The position numbers were made by a program, and so were the translations under genes. A DNA stretch of 17,827 nt from DAIRVC01 sp036803025. GTDB lineage: Bacteria; Chloroflexota; Anaerolineae; Anaerolineales; E44-bin32. The DNA lies in the NCBI GenBank assembly GCA_036803025.1, contig DAIRVC010000042.1, positions 1 to 17,827 of the forward strand, given 5' to 3'. This document shows positions 1-7,180 of this stretch, piece by piece. Below the pieces are notes generated by a model. It searched no databases. It saw only the letters and a program-made list of their open reading frames with translations, and had not been told where the DNA came from. How positions within the stretch are numbered: the stretch's first letter is position 1; every line of letters begins with the position of its first letter.

Positions 1-1
1 G

Positions 2-523
<522 letters not shown>

Positions 524-526
524 CGG

Positions 527-1081
527 ATGCAGACAGAAATCATCATCGCCGGCTTCGGTGGGCAGGGCGTCCTTTTCGCCGGCGAGCTTCTGGCCTACGC
601 CGCGCTCGACGCCGGTCACCAGGTGACCTGGATCCCGTCCTACGGCCCGGAAATGCGCGGCGGAACAGCCAACTGCACGGTGATCATCAGCGACGATGAG
701 ATCGGCTCGCCGGTGGTCCGCAATCCGCGCGGCGCGATCGTGATGAATCTGCCCTCGCTGGAGAAGTACGAGCCGCTGGTCAGCGCCGGCGGCGTGTTGA
801 TCGTCAACGGCTCGCTCGTGGACCGGCCGGTGCAGCGGCGTGATATCGTCAGCGTGGTGATCCCGGCCGTCGAAGAGGCCGAGGCCATCGGCGATCGGCG
901 CATGGCCAATATCATCCTGCTCGGCGCCCTCCTGGAGCGCCTGCCGGTCCTGACGCACGCGGCGGTCCTGGAGTCGCTGCGGGCTCACCTACCGGAGCGC
1001 AAGCGGTCGCTGCTCGAACCGAACGGCCGGGCGATGGCCCGGGGAGCGGAACTGGCTCGAGCGGAAGCGGTAGCAGCCTAG
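527..1081 (+). CDS. 2-oxoacid:ferredoxin oxidoreductase, gamma subunit
   Basis: This 184-residue protein matches the gamma (catalytic) domain of pyruvate/ketoisovalerate/oxoglutarate:ferredoxin oxidoreductases. It has an N-terminal GFGGQG loop (residues 9-14), then the SYGPEMRGGTANC segment (about residues 43-55), which is a hallmark of the family. Its length is typical for the stand-alone subunit. It works with the TPP-binding beta subunit encoded 3 bp upstream to transfer electrons from 2-oxoacid oxidation to ferredoxin. The ATG is preceded by a CAGGAG-like ribosome site lying in the end of the beta gene. A strong hairpin follows about 30 bp after the stop and probably ends the operon. KorC or VorC are both possible names. 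Confidence 0.93.
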   Translation: MQTEIIIAGFGGQGVLFAGELLAYAALDAGHQVTWIPSYGPEMRGGTANCTVIISDDEIGSPVVRNPRGAIVMNLPSLEKYEPLVSAGGVLIVNGSLVDRPVQRRDIVSVVIPAVEEAEAIGDRRMANIILLGALLERLPVLTHAAVLESLRAHLPERKRSLLEPNGRAMARGAELARAEAVAA

Positions 1082-1113
1082 CCGGCGAGCGCGTCCACGC
1101 ACAGAGAATCAAG

Positions 1114-1142
1114 GCGGGGTGTGGGCAAAATCCACACCCCGC
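1114..1142. terminator. Hairpin between convergent genes
   Basis: An 11-bp perfect stem (1114-1124 paired with 1132-1142) closes a 7-nt loop. It lies between the oxidoreductase gamma gene on the plus strand and the zinc-ribbon gene on the minus strand, both of which end towards it. There is no T-tract on either side, so it may be a weak or bidirectional terminator or an mRNA 3'-end stabiliser rather than a classical intrinsic terminator. Confidence 0.6.
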
Positions 1143-1184
1143 TGCGATTCCCGATACCCGAGCGCCGGCGTCCCGAGGTGTGGA

Positions 1185-1778
1185 CTAAGCCCTGGCGATG
1201 GCGGCACCGCACTGTGGGCATCTGACGGCGCCCGCCGGGACCACGAAGCCGCACTTTGCGCAGCCGACCGGCTGCTGCAGGCCAAGCGGCGCACCGCAGG
1301 CGAGGCAGTGCGGCGCACCGACGCTGTTGGCGGTGAGGCAGTACGGGCAGACCAGCCGCCGCAGGCGCTCGGAGATCTCCTGCGAGGCGCCGTGCGCCTG
1401 CGCCAGGCGGTCGATGGATTGCCAGACGCGTTCGGTGATCTGCAGCGAGAGGATGTCCTGGGCGACGTCGTCCAGGCGCCCGAGCAACGAGAGCGGATTC
1501 TTCAAGGCCGCCAGCGCCGTCATCCCCAGGCTGGCTGCCACGCCCAGCCACTGCTGCTGGCCGACCTTGACCAGGACGCCGTCCTCCACCGGAGAGAGGT
1601 GAACGGTGACCGCCGTCTCTCCGCCCGAGGCGCGCATCTCGCGGCTGGCGATCTGCACGATGATCGAGTCTTCGCCGCGGATGCCCTGGGCGCGCAGATT
1701 CCCGTGGTCGAACTCGGCGATCAGCGCCTGGGCGATGTCGAGAGCGTTCAACTCCCCGTGGTATGTCCGCTGGTCCAT
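1185..1778 (-). CDS. Double zinc-ribbon protein of unknown function
   Basis: A 197-residue protein that I do not recognise as a named family. The C-terminal quarter holds two zinc-ribbon-like units: C144xxC147 with C158xxC161, and C173xxC176 with C187xxC190. The N-terminal 140 residues look like a mixed alpha/beta domain with a helical stretch (residues 80-140) that has a hydrophobic segment around 78-95 but no convincing signal peptide. I chose the ATG at 1778 because a GGGAG ribosome site lies about 10 nt upstream and because the longer frame, reaching back to 2090, would overlap the divergent SH3 gene and its promoter and has low-complexity arginine-rich translation. It shares an intergenic region with that SH3 gene. 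A role in binding protein or nucleic acid through the ribbons is inference only. Confidence 0.75.
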   Translation of the reverse strand: MDQRTYHGELNALDIAQALIAEFDHGNLRAQGIRGEDSIIVQIASREMRASGGETAVTVHLSPVEDGVLVKVGQQQWLGVAASLGMTALAALKNPLSLLGRLDDVAQDILSLQITERVWQSIDRLAQAHGASQEISERLRRLVCPYCLTANSVGAPHCLACGAPLGLQQPVGCAKCGFVVPAGAVRCPQCGAAIARA

Positions 1779-1799
1779 CTGGTCTTGTCTCCCGGCCGC

Positions 1800-1828
1800 C
1801 TGAGGGCGTGCGGTCAGCGTAGTATAAT
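1800..1828 (+). promoter_or_regulatory. Predicted promoter of the SH3-domain gene
   Basis: A perfect TATAAT (1823-1828) lies about 40 bp before the ATG at 1869. The -35 at 17-bp spacing is weak (CTGAGG, 1800-1805), so an activator or another upstream element may help. Confidence 0.5.
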
Positions 1829-1849
1829 CCGCCGTCCATCGCTCGGCAA
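1821..1849 (-). promoter_or_regulatory. Predicted promoter of the zinc-ribbon gene
   Basis: On the minus strand a TTGCCG -35 (1844-1849) and a TATACT -10 (1821-1826) are separated by 17 bp. The predicted start is near 1814, giving a leader of about 36 nt before the ATG at 1778. The -10 overlaps the -10 of the divergent SH3 gene. Confidence 0.5.
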
Positions 1850-1868
1850 TCCGAGGTAGCCTACCGAC

Positions 1869-2477
1869 ATGCGACGTCTGCCCTTGATCGCCATTGGGCT
1901 GATAGGCCTGTCGCTGGCGGGCTGGTCCGCCGACAGCGCCGAAGCGCCCGTGTACCTGCAGACCACACCGCAGCTCGCCACCGTGACCGGCACGCCGACC
2001 GGCCCGACGGTCATCGCTGTCGAGCAGGTGAATGTTCGCGCCGGCCCGGGGACTGACTACGACCGCATCGGGGTGCTGCTGGCGGGGCAACGGGTCCCGG
2101 CCATCGGCCGCTCGCCGGGGGGAGACTGGATCCAGATCAGCTACCCCGGGGTCGCCGGCAGCGTGGGCTGGGTGTATGCCTTCAACGTGACGCTCGAAGC
2201 GGCTCCGGGATTGCTGCCGATCTCCGAGCCGCCGCCGACACCGACCATCCGGGCGACCGCCACGATCGATCCCACGCTGGCGGCGCAGTTCCCCAGCCTG
2301 GGACAGCTTCCCGCGACGCGCCTGCCGACCTTCACGCCGGCCCCTCCGCTGCTTGTGCCCACCCTGCCAGGGGACGGAAGCGGAAGCGGGGGCGGTTTCC
2401 CTCCGATCTTGGCCATCCTCGGCCTGGTGCTGCTCGGCGGCTTCGGGACTCTATTCGCCTTCCTGCGGGGACGCTGA
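1869..2477 (+). CDS. Secreted/membrane-anchored bacterial SH3-domain protein
   Basis: A 202-residue envelope protein. Residues 1-24 form a signal peptide (MRRLP followed by a hydrophobic core ending at AGWSADSAEA). Residues about 48-108 are a bacterial SH3 (SH3b) domain with the typical VNVRAGPGTDYDRIGVL and GGDWIQI...GWVYA signatures. A Pro/Thr-rich linker follows (about 118-165), then a glycine-rich stretch and a C-terminal hydrophobic helix (177-199) ending in Arg residues. The domain order suggests an extracytoplasmic SH3 domain, possibly cell-wall or protein binding, tethered by the C-terminal helix. It ends 4 bp from the convergent DUF2203 gene. Similar SH3b-linker-TM proteins are common in Chloroflexota; the ligand is unknown. 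Confidence 0.85.
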   Translation: MRRLPLIAIGLIGLSLAGWSADSAEAPVYLQTTPQLATVTGTPTGPTVIAVEQVNVRAGPGTDYDRIGVLLAGQRVPAIGRSPGGDWIQISYPGVAGSVGWVYAFNVTLEAAPGLLPISEPPPTPTIRATATIDPTLAAQFPSLGQLPATRLPTFTPAPPLLVPTLPGDGSGSGGGFPPILAILGLVLLGGFGTLFAFLRGR

Positions 2478-2481
2478 CGCC

Positions 2482-2868
2482 TCAGAGCGGCTGACGTCCG
2501 CCGAACCCACCCTCAGGCGTGTGCCAGAAGGCCACCCGCGACTCGCCCATGCGCCAGCACAGGAAGATCAGTTGACCTTCGCGCGAGGCGGGGAAGTCGA
2601 GCAGGCCGGCGCCCAGGTCCTTCACCAATACGCCATGCTCGTTGATGGCCTCGACGCACTTGCGGAGGCGCCGGAGGTCGGGCAGGACTTCGGCTGCGAT
2701 CTGACTCCCGCCATTGCCGAGCGCCTTCTCCAGGACAGGCGCCAGCGCGGGCTGGGCCGCCAGGATGCGGGCGTGCAATTCGACCATCTCGTCGACCAGA
2801 GGTTCAAGCGAAGGGAGGAGGCTGTTGGCCTCCTCCCGTGTGAACAAGCGAGGGTATCCGAGGGGCAT
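2482..2868 (-). CDS. DUF2203 family protein
   Basis: A 128-residue protein that matches DUF2203 by pattern. The N-terminus FTREEANSLLPSLEPLVDEM is followed by a helical region. The C-terminal half has the diagnostic VKDLGAGLLDFPASREGQ, LCWRMGE and AFWHTPEGGFGGRQPL segments. Length is as expected for the family. No biochemical function is established for DUF2203. The conserved acidic and histidine residues in the C-terminal half could suggest a ligand or metal site, but that is inference. It lies 28 bp downstream of the ErpA/IscA-type gene on the same strand and is probably co-transcribed with it. The ribosome site before ATG 2868 is poor (GAGAG-like), consistent with coupling to upstream translation. 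Confidence 0.85.
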   Translation of the reverse strand: MPLGYPRLFTREEANSLLPSLEPLVDEMVELHARILAAQPALAPVLEKALGNGGSQIAAEVLPDLRRLRKCVEAINEHGVLVKDLGAGLLDFPASREGQLIFLCWRMGESRVAFWHTPEGGFGGRQPL

Positions 2869-2896
2869 CTCGGTCTCTCGTGGAGACCGCTGCTTG

Positions 2897-3289
2897 TCAG
2901 TGACAGCAGCTCTCCGGCGTGCCGCTCTGCCCGTCCTTGCTCTTGAAAGACTGCCCGCAGCCGCAGGTGCTCTTGGCGTTTGGGTTCTCGATCTTGAAGC
3001 CGCCGCCCATCAGGTCATCCACGTAGTCGATCAAAGCGCCGCTGAGATGCTCGATCGAGGCGGGATCGATCACGACGGTGACGTCGCCGAAGCTGATGCG
3101 CTGGTCGTCGGGGCGCGGGCTGCCTTCCAGGGCCATGCCGTACTGCATTCCCCGGCAGCCTCCCCCGGAAACGAATACACGCAGGGCGTGGTCGGGCAGA
3201 TTCCGCTCGACCAGGAGCTTGCGCACACGCGCCAGAGCGCTGTCGCTGATCGAGACCACCCCGGTGGTCATGGTGTCGCTAAGGGTCAT
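2897..3289 (-). CDS. A-type iron-sulfur cluster carrier/insertion protein (ErpA/IscA/HesB family)
   Basis: A 130-residue HesB-like protein. The three cluster-ligand cysteines of the family are present: C45 in GGGCRGMQY, and C109 and C111 in CGCG. Between them is the expected core with GGGFKIENPNA. A-type carriers accept Fe-S clusters from scaffolds and deliver them to client apoproteins in the cytoplasm. The C-terminus is about 18 residues longer than the usual CGCGxSF ending and closes with the unusual CCH. The start at 3289 is supported by a strong GGGAGGAGG site 6-7 nt upstream. It has its own promoter on the minus strand and heads a two-gene unit with DUF2203. Its position beside a complex I gene set suggests, but does not prove, a role in maturing those subunits. 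Whether it is ErpA, IscA or SufA cannot be decided, so no symbol is given. Confidence 0.9.
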   Translation of the reverse strand: MTLSDTMTTGVVSISDSALARVRKLLVERNLPDHALRVFVSGGGCRGMQYGMALEGSPRPDDQRISFGDVTVVIDPASIEHLSGALIDYVDDLMGGGFKIENPNAKSTCGCGQSFKSKDGQSGTPESCCH

Positions 3290-3325
3290 ACCGGCCTCCT
3301 CCCATCGCCTGATCTAATCGGACCG

Positions 3326-3354
3326 AGTCTATCAGGGACAGGCGTCGGCGTCAA
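3326..3354 (-). promoter_or_regulatory. Predicted promoter of the ErpA/IscA-type gene
   Basis: On the minus strand there is a TTGACG -35 (3349-3354), a 17-bp spacer and a TAGACT -10 (3326-3331). The transcript would start near 3319, about 30 nt upstream of the ATG at 3289. Confidence 0.6.
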
Positions 3355-3561
3355 GGTGTTGTTCGTCGGCGGGAGGGGCGGATCGTCGGGCGCCTTGGCG
3401 AAAAAACCGCCATGCCTGGATAGGGAGCCGCTGCACTCTCCACCGTCCCCGTGAAGGGCTCAGCCGGGGCGTGGCGGCTGTTCGGTTGGGCGCCAGGCCG
3501 CGCCCAGTAACGAGCCTGCCTGCGAATGGCCGGGGAGGAATCAGCGGGATAGCTGCTTTCC
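3355..3561. other. Gene-free spacer between divergent promoters
   Basis: The intergenic region between the A-type carrier and nuoB spans about 420 bp in all. I find no convincing ORF with a ribosome site, no tRNA and no repeat here. It contains one 6-bp GC hairpin (3488-3493 paired with 3500-3505, extendable by one A-T pair) and a short A6 run near 3401-3406. A small RNA or operator is possible but nothing recognisable is present. Confidence 0.5.
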
Positions 3562-3589
3562 TTGACTCCCCGGTCCCGGGAAGTATAAT
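3562..3589 (+). promoter_or_regulatory. sigma70-type promoter of the nuoB-nuoCD-nuoI operon
   Basis: A TTGACT -35 (3562-3567) and a perfect TATAAT -10 (3584-3589) are separated by 16 bp. Transcription should start near 3596, giving a leader of about 114 nt before nuoB. This is the strongest promoter match upstream of the complex I genes. Confidence 0.75.
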
Positions 3590-3600
3590 CTCCGGGTCGG

Positions 3601-3699
3601 GGGCCTGCAGGCGCCTTGCCGCCAGGGCCCTCCTTCGCGAATAGCGTCGGCGACCGTGCCGGAGTGCGGTCTTCGGGTCGCCACGGGCTGAAGAGGAGG
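3601..3699 (+). promoter_or_regulatory. Structured 5' leader of nuoB
   Basis: The predicted leader contains GGGCC (3601-3605) able to pair with GGCCC (3626-3630), and a 7-bp arm GGCGACC (3649-3655) pairing with GGTCGCC (3676-3682). The second hairpin ends about 9 nt before the AAGAGGAGG ribosome site (3691-3699). An alternative pairing (3654-3658 with 3682-3686) competes with it. No known riboswitch class is recognised. Confidence 0.35.
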
Positions 3700-3709
3700 T
3701 CTCCCGTCG

Positions 3710-4354
3710 ATGAGTGAGAACGAGTCGGGCGAGTTCAACAGCCCCGGATACGACATTCCCGCAGAACTGCGCGGACAGGTGGCTGTCACCACGCTGGACC
3801 GCATCTACAACTGGGGCCGCCGGTCATCGGTCTGGCCGATGCTCTTCGGGCTGGCATGCTGCGCGATCGAGATGGTCTGCACGGCCGCCAGCCGATTCGA
3901 CCTGGCCCGCTTCGGGATGGAGATCATGCGGCCCAGCCCGAGGCAGACGGACTTGATGATCGTGTCCGGCACCGTGACCAAGAAGATGCTGCCCCAGATC
4001 GTCCGTCTGTACAACCAGATGCCCGAGCCGAAGTACGTCCTGGCCATGGGGGCCTGCGCTTCGGGCGGCGGACCCTTCAAAGAGGGGTACTCCGTTGTCT
4101 CCGGCATCGATCAGTTCGTGCCCGTCGATGTCTACGTGCCCGGCTGTCCTCCGACGCCGCAGGCCCTCTTGCACGGCCTGATCACCGTCCAGAAGAAAGT
4201 CGAATCTGAATCGCTGAGGCAGGTGCGCTGGTATCGCAAGCAGACCTCCGAAGCGATCCCGATCCCGATCCTGGGCCCGGATCTGATCGATCCGCGCAAT
4301 CCACCGCGGCCGCAACCGCCCGTTCCGGCCCCAGCTGTGACCGGTGAAGCCTGA
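3710..4354 (+). CDS. nuoB: NADH-quinone oxidoreductase subunit B
   Basis: A 214-residue complex I subunit that carries the terminal [4Fe-4S] cluster N2, which passes electrons to quinone at the cytoplasmic-membrane interface. All four ligands are visible: C50 and C51 (LACCAIEM), C116 (MGACASGGGPF) and C146 (VPGCPPTPQALL). The N-terminus up to residue 30 is variable, and the C-terminal tail (about 180-214) is rich in proline and probably disordered. The ATG at 3710 has an AAGAGGAGG site about 10 nt upstream. It is the first gene after the promoter at 3562-3589, followed 27 bp later by nuoCD. A subunit A gene, which normally precedes nuoB, is not present. Confidence 0.97.
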   Translation: MSENESGEFNSPGYDIPAELRGQVAVTTLDRIYNWGRRSSVWPMLFGLACCAIEMVCTAASRFDLARFGMEIMRPSPRQTDLMIVSGTVTKKMLPQIVRLYNQMPEPKYVLAMGACASGGGPFKEGYSVVSGIDQFVPVDVYVPGCPPTPQALLHGLITVQKKVESESLRQVRWYRKQTSEAIPIPILGPDLIDPRNPPRPQPPVPAPAVTGEA

Positions 4355-4381
4355 TCACGGGCGCACGCCCCGAAGGTCAAG

Positions 4382-6136
4382 GTGACGATGACTGACAAGA
4401 TCGCAGTGAAGAGCGCCGAGGAGGTTGCGGCCGCGTTCGGCGATGCCGTGCAGCCCGACGCGCGTCCCGGCTACGCCGGCTACATCGTGCGCCCGGAGCG
4501 CCTGGTGTCCTTCGCCACGGCGCTGCGGGACGAGGCCGGCTACGACTTCCTGACCTCGGTGACAGGCGTCGACTACCTGCCCGAGGGCAAGATGGAGGTC
4601 GTCTACCACGCCTTTCGCACCTCCGGCGGCCCGGTGCTGGCCTACAAGGTCCAAGTCCCGCGCGACGACGCCCGTGTCCCCAGTCTGTATTCGGTCTACC
4701 CCGGCGTGGATCTTCAGGAACGAGAAGCGTGGGACCTGCTCGGCATCCGCTTCGAGGGGCACCCCGACCTGCGCCGCGTGCTGACCTGGGAAGGCTTCCA
4801 CGGACACCCGCTGCGCAAGGATTGGCGCGAGGCATACTTCGAGGAAGAGGGGAAGCCCTATAAGAACCGCTGGCCGGATGGGCACGTCTACCGCATCGAG
4901 GACAAGGTCCCCTACCACCACAACGTGCAGTTCCCGCCCGAATTCAGCATCGACGGTTGGGTCCCTGAAGGCGATGCAGCCGTGTATGCCGGGATGGGCA
5001 AGGTCGACGTCGGGAACGGCAACGGACACAATCTGGAGACGGATCAGGTCGTCGTCAACCTTGGGCCGCAGCATCCGTCGACCCACGGTGTGTTCCGCAT
5101 GGTGGTCAGCCTGGATGGGGAGACCATCACCGGGCTGAAGCCGGTGATGGGTTATCTGCACCGCAATCACGAGAAGATCGGGGAGCGCAACACCTTCCTG
5201 ATGAACATGCCCTTCACCGATCGACTGGACTACTTCTCGTCGATGAGCAACAACTTCGGCTACGCCCTGGCGGTCGAAAAGCTGATGGGGATCAAGCCGC
5301 CGGAACGCGCCGAGTACATTCGCGTGATGATGGCCGAGCTGACGCGGCTCTCCAATCATCTGGCCGCCATCGGCTTCCTGCTCAACGATTTGGGCGCCTA
5401 CTTCACGCCGGTCCTGTACGCATTGGCCGAGCGCGAGCTGATCATCGACATCTTCGAGGCGGTCTCCGGCTCGCGCATGATGTGCAACTACTTCCGCTTC
5501 GGGGGCGTGGCCCGCGATCTGCCCGAGGGGACGCTCGAGCGCGTGCGCGAGCTGGTGTTCGAGCGCCTGCCGCGCTCGACCGATGAGCTGGACCGCTACC
5601 TGACCGAGAACGAGATCGTGCGCGCGCGCGGCGTGGGCGTCGGTGTGCTTCCTCCGGAGAAGGCCATCGCCTACTCGGCAGTCGGCCCGGTGCTGCGCGC
5701 CTCGGGGGTGCCATACGACATCCGCAAGGCGGATCCGTACTCGATCTACGATCGGCTTGATTTCGATATTGCCGTACGCTACAACGGCGACGTGTACGAC
5801 CGCTACCTGGTCCGCCTGGACGAGATGCGCCAAAGCTTGCGCATCCTCCAGCAAGTCGTCAAGGACATCCCCGGCGGCGAGATCCAGACGGGCAAGGCCC
5901 AGTACACGGTGCGGGTCCCGGCCGGTGAAGCCTACGGTCGAGTGGACGGACCGAAGGGCGAGCTGGGATACTACGTCGTCTCGAACGGCAAGCCGAACCC
6001 GTGGCGCTATCATGTGCGTGCGCCGTCGTACATCAACCTGACCGCGCTGTCCGAGCTGTGCCGCGGCAACAAGGTCGCCGACAGTGTGGTCATCCTGGGA
6101 TCGATCGATATTGTCCTGGGCGAGGTCGACCGCTGA
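4382..6136 (+). CDS. nuoCD: NADH-quinone oxidoreductase, fused subunits C and D
   Basis: A 584-residue fusion of two complex I subunits. Residues about 30-160 are the NuoC (30 kDa) domain, with the conserved SVYPGVDLQEREAWDLLGI (103-122), GHPDLRRVL and GHPLRKDW (141-148) segments. A linker of about 60 residues with a glycine/asparagine-rich turn leads to the NuoD (49 kDa) domain from about 221 to the end, which opens with LGPQHPSTHG and includes the MGYLHRNHEKIGE segment. NuoD forms the quinone site together with NuoB. It lacks the N- and C-terminal CxxC pairs of group 4 [NiFe] hydrogenases, so it is a true complex I type. The start may be GTG 4382 or ATG 4388; both follow an AAGG-containing stretch and differ by two residues. 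C-D fusion is known from enterobacteria but is not universal. Confidence 0.96.
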   Translation: MTMTDKIAVKSAEEVAAAFGDAVQPDARPGYAGYIVRPERLVSFATALRDEAGYDFLTSVTGVDYLPEGKMEVVYHAFRTSGGPVLAYKVQVPRDDARVPSLYSVYPGVDLQEREAWDLLGIRFEGHPDLRRVLTWEGFHGHPLRKDWREAYFEEEGKPYKNRWPDGHVYRIEDKVPYHHNVQFPPEFSIDGWVPEGDAAVYAGMGKVDVGNGNGHNLETDQVVVNLGPQHPSTHGVFRMVVSLDGETITGLKPVMGYLHRNHEKIGERNTFLMNMPFTDRLDYFSSMSNNFGYALAVEKLMGIKPPERAEYIRVMMAELTRLSNHLAAIGFLLNDLGAYFTPVLYALAERELIIDIFEAVSGSRMMCNYFRFGGVARDLPEGTLERVRELVFERLPRSTDELDRYLTENEIVRARGVGVGVLPPEKAIAYSAVGPVLRASGVPYDIRKADPYSIYDRLDFDIAVRYNGDVYDRYLVRLDEMRQSLRILQQVVKDIPGGEIQTGKAQYTVRVPAGEAYGRVDGPKGELGYYVVSNGKPNPWRYHVRAPSYINLTALSELCRGNKVADSVVILGSIDIVLGEVDR

Positions 6137-6180
6137 GATCAGTGTGCGGCGCGGCCCCGCCCGTCGGGATGGAGTGAGCG

Positions 6181-6780
6181 ATGTATGGAACCGGCATTCT
6201 GAAGGGTCTGGGCGTCACCCTGAGACGGTTCGTCGACACCTATGTGGACGATATCCGTTGGCTGGGGAAGCGCTATTACAACGACAAGGCCCTGGCCGAG
6301 CGGCAGGGTGCGAAGGCGCGCGGCGCGTTCACGGTTCAGTACCCGGAAGAGAAGCTGCCCGTGCCGGAGGAGTTCCGCTTCCTGCCCTTCCTGGTCTACG
6401 ATGAGGTCGCGGACGGCCAGCGCGAGGTGCGCTGCACGTCGTGCGGCATCTGTGCCAAGGTCTGCCCGCCGCAATGCATCTGGATCGTACGCACGGACGA
6501 CCCGCAGACCGGGCGGCCGATCCCGACGCCGGCCGAGTTCAGCATCGATATCGATATCTGCATGAACTGCGGCCTGTGCGCCGAGTACTGTCCGTTCGAC
6601 GCGATCAAGATGGATCACGACTACGAACTGGCTTCGTACAATCGGCGTGATCACCACATCTTCAACATGGACAAGCTGCTGAAACCGGCTTCGTACTACG
6701 CCGCCATCCGACCGGCGAACAATTCCCGGGAAGAGGCGGCCCGAGCCGCCAAAGAAGCGGCCAAGGCCGCTCGCGCCTAG
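6181..6780 (+). CDS. nuoI: NADH-quinone oxidoreductase subunit I, 8Fe-8S ferredoxin-like
   Basis: A 199-residue complex I subunit that holds clusters N6a and N6b and links the hydrophilic arm to NuoB. Two CxxCxxCxxxC motifs are visible: C85-C88-C91-C95 and C127-C130-C133-C137, each followed by proline. The N-terminus (1-30) contains the amphipathic helix region typical of NuoI. The C-terminus carries the SYNRRDHHIFNMDKLL segment and then an alanine/lysine-rich helical tail (184-199). A GGAG-containing ribosome site precedes ATG 6181. It follows nuoCD by 44 bp and precedes the small CxxC gene by 28 bp. NuoH, the usual neighbour, is absent. Confidence 0.96.
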   Translation: MYGTGILKGLGVTLRRFVDTYVDDIRWLGKRYYNDKALAERQGAKARGAFTVQYPEEKLPVPEEFRFLPFLVYDEVADGQREVRCTSCGICAKVCPPQCIWIVRTDDPQTGRPIPTPAEFSIDIDICMNCGLCAEYCPFDAIKMDHDYELASYNRRDHHIFNMDKLLKPASYYAAIRPANNSREEAARAAKEAAKAARA

Positions 6781-6808
6781 GCGCCCGCCGCCCGGCGGAG
6801 TCCAGACC

Positions 6809-7180
6809 GTGTATGGCAAGGACACCGACCTGATCTTCCCGCTGCGGGCGCTACCGCGGCTGAGGTCTGTGCGCGGCCCGGAATGGCAGCTGCTCGTCGA
6901 TCGGATCATGGCCGCTGCGGACGCATCAATCGAGGTGCTGGCCTTTTCCCTGCTCATGGTGCGCCTGGCCGGCTGTCTGACGTGCACCGTCGATTCGTAC
7001 CGGGCACTGCGCGGCTGCACGCTGTGCGCCGAGCAGGCCGCCCGCCGCTACCGCGGCAGAGATGCCGATCTGTTGTCGATGTTCGAAGGCGCCTGCGCCG
7101 AGATCGCGGCGCACTTTGCCGGCGGCGAGACGGCCGGTCTGTTGAGGCTGGATGAGGAAGTCGAGGTGCTGAATGGGTAA
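6809..7180 (+). CDS. Small two-CxxC protein of unknown function, coupled to the Mrp ATPase gene
   Basis: A 123-residue protein that I do not recognise. Its centre has two cysteine pairs in the form CX2C-X10-CX2C (C56, C59, C70, C73), preceded by a hydrophobic helix around 42-55 (VLAFSLLMVRLAG). A fifth Cys is at 96, and the C-terminus is acidic. The spacing would suit a zinc ribbon-like fold or an Fe-S site; the sequence does not decide which. The GTG at 6809 is supported by GGAG 9 nt upstream. The gene lies 28 bp after nuoI, and its last codons overlap the start of the Mrp gene by 8 bp, so its translation is probably coupled to that of Mrp. The context suggests a job in complex I or Fe-S protein maturation, which is inference. 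Confidence 0.8.
   Translation: MYGKDTDLIFPLRALPRLRSVRGPEWQLLVDRIMAAADASIEVLAFSLLMVRLAGCLTCTVDSYRALRGCTLCAEQAARRYRGRDADLLSMFEGACAEIAAHFAGGETAGLLRLDEEVEVLNG

Noticed and set aside
1119..1859. A 246-residue plus-strand open frame
   Set aside because: It is antisense to the zinc-ribbon gene, which has eight ordered cysteines, and it begins inside the intergenic hairpin.
3290..3709. tRNA, small ORF or riboswitch in the nuoB upstream region
   Set aside because: No cloverleaf, no ORF with a credible ribosome site and no known aptamer consensus was found.
4355..6013. A 552-residue minus-strand open frame
   Set aside because: It is antisense to nuoCD, has histidine/valine-rich low-complexity translation typical of GC-rich shadow frames, and has no family match or ribosome site.
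4382..6136. NuoD domain as a group 4 [NiFe] hydrogenase large subunit
   Set aside because: The N- and C-terminal CxxC pairs that bind the Ni-Fe site are absent, and QHPSTHG with the C-terminal motif is of complex I type.
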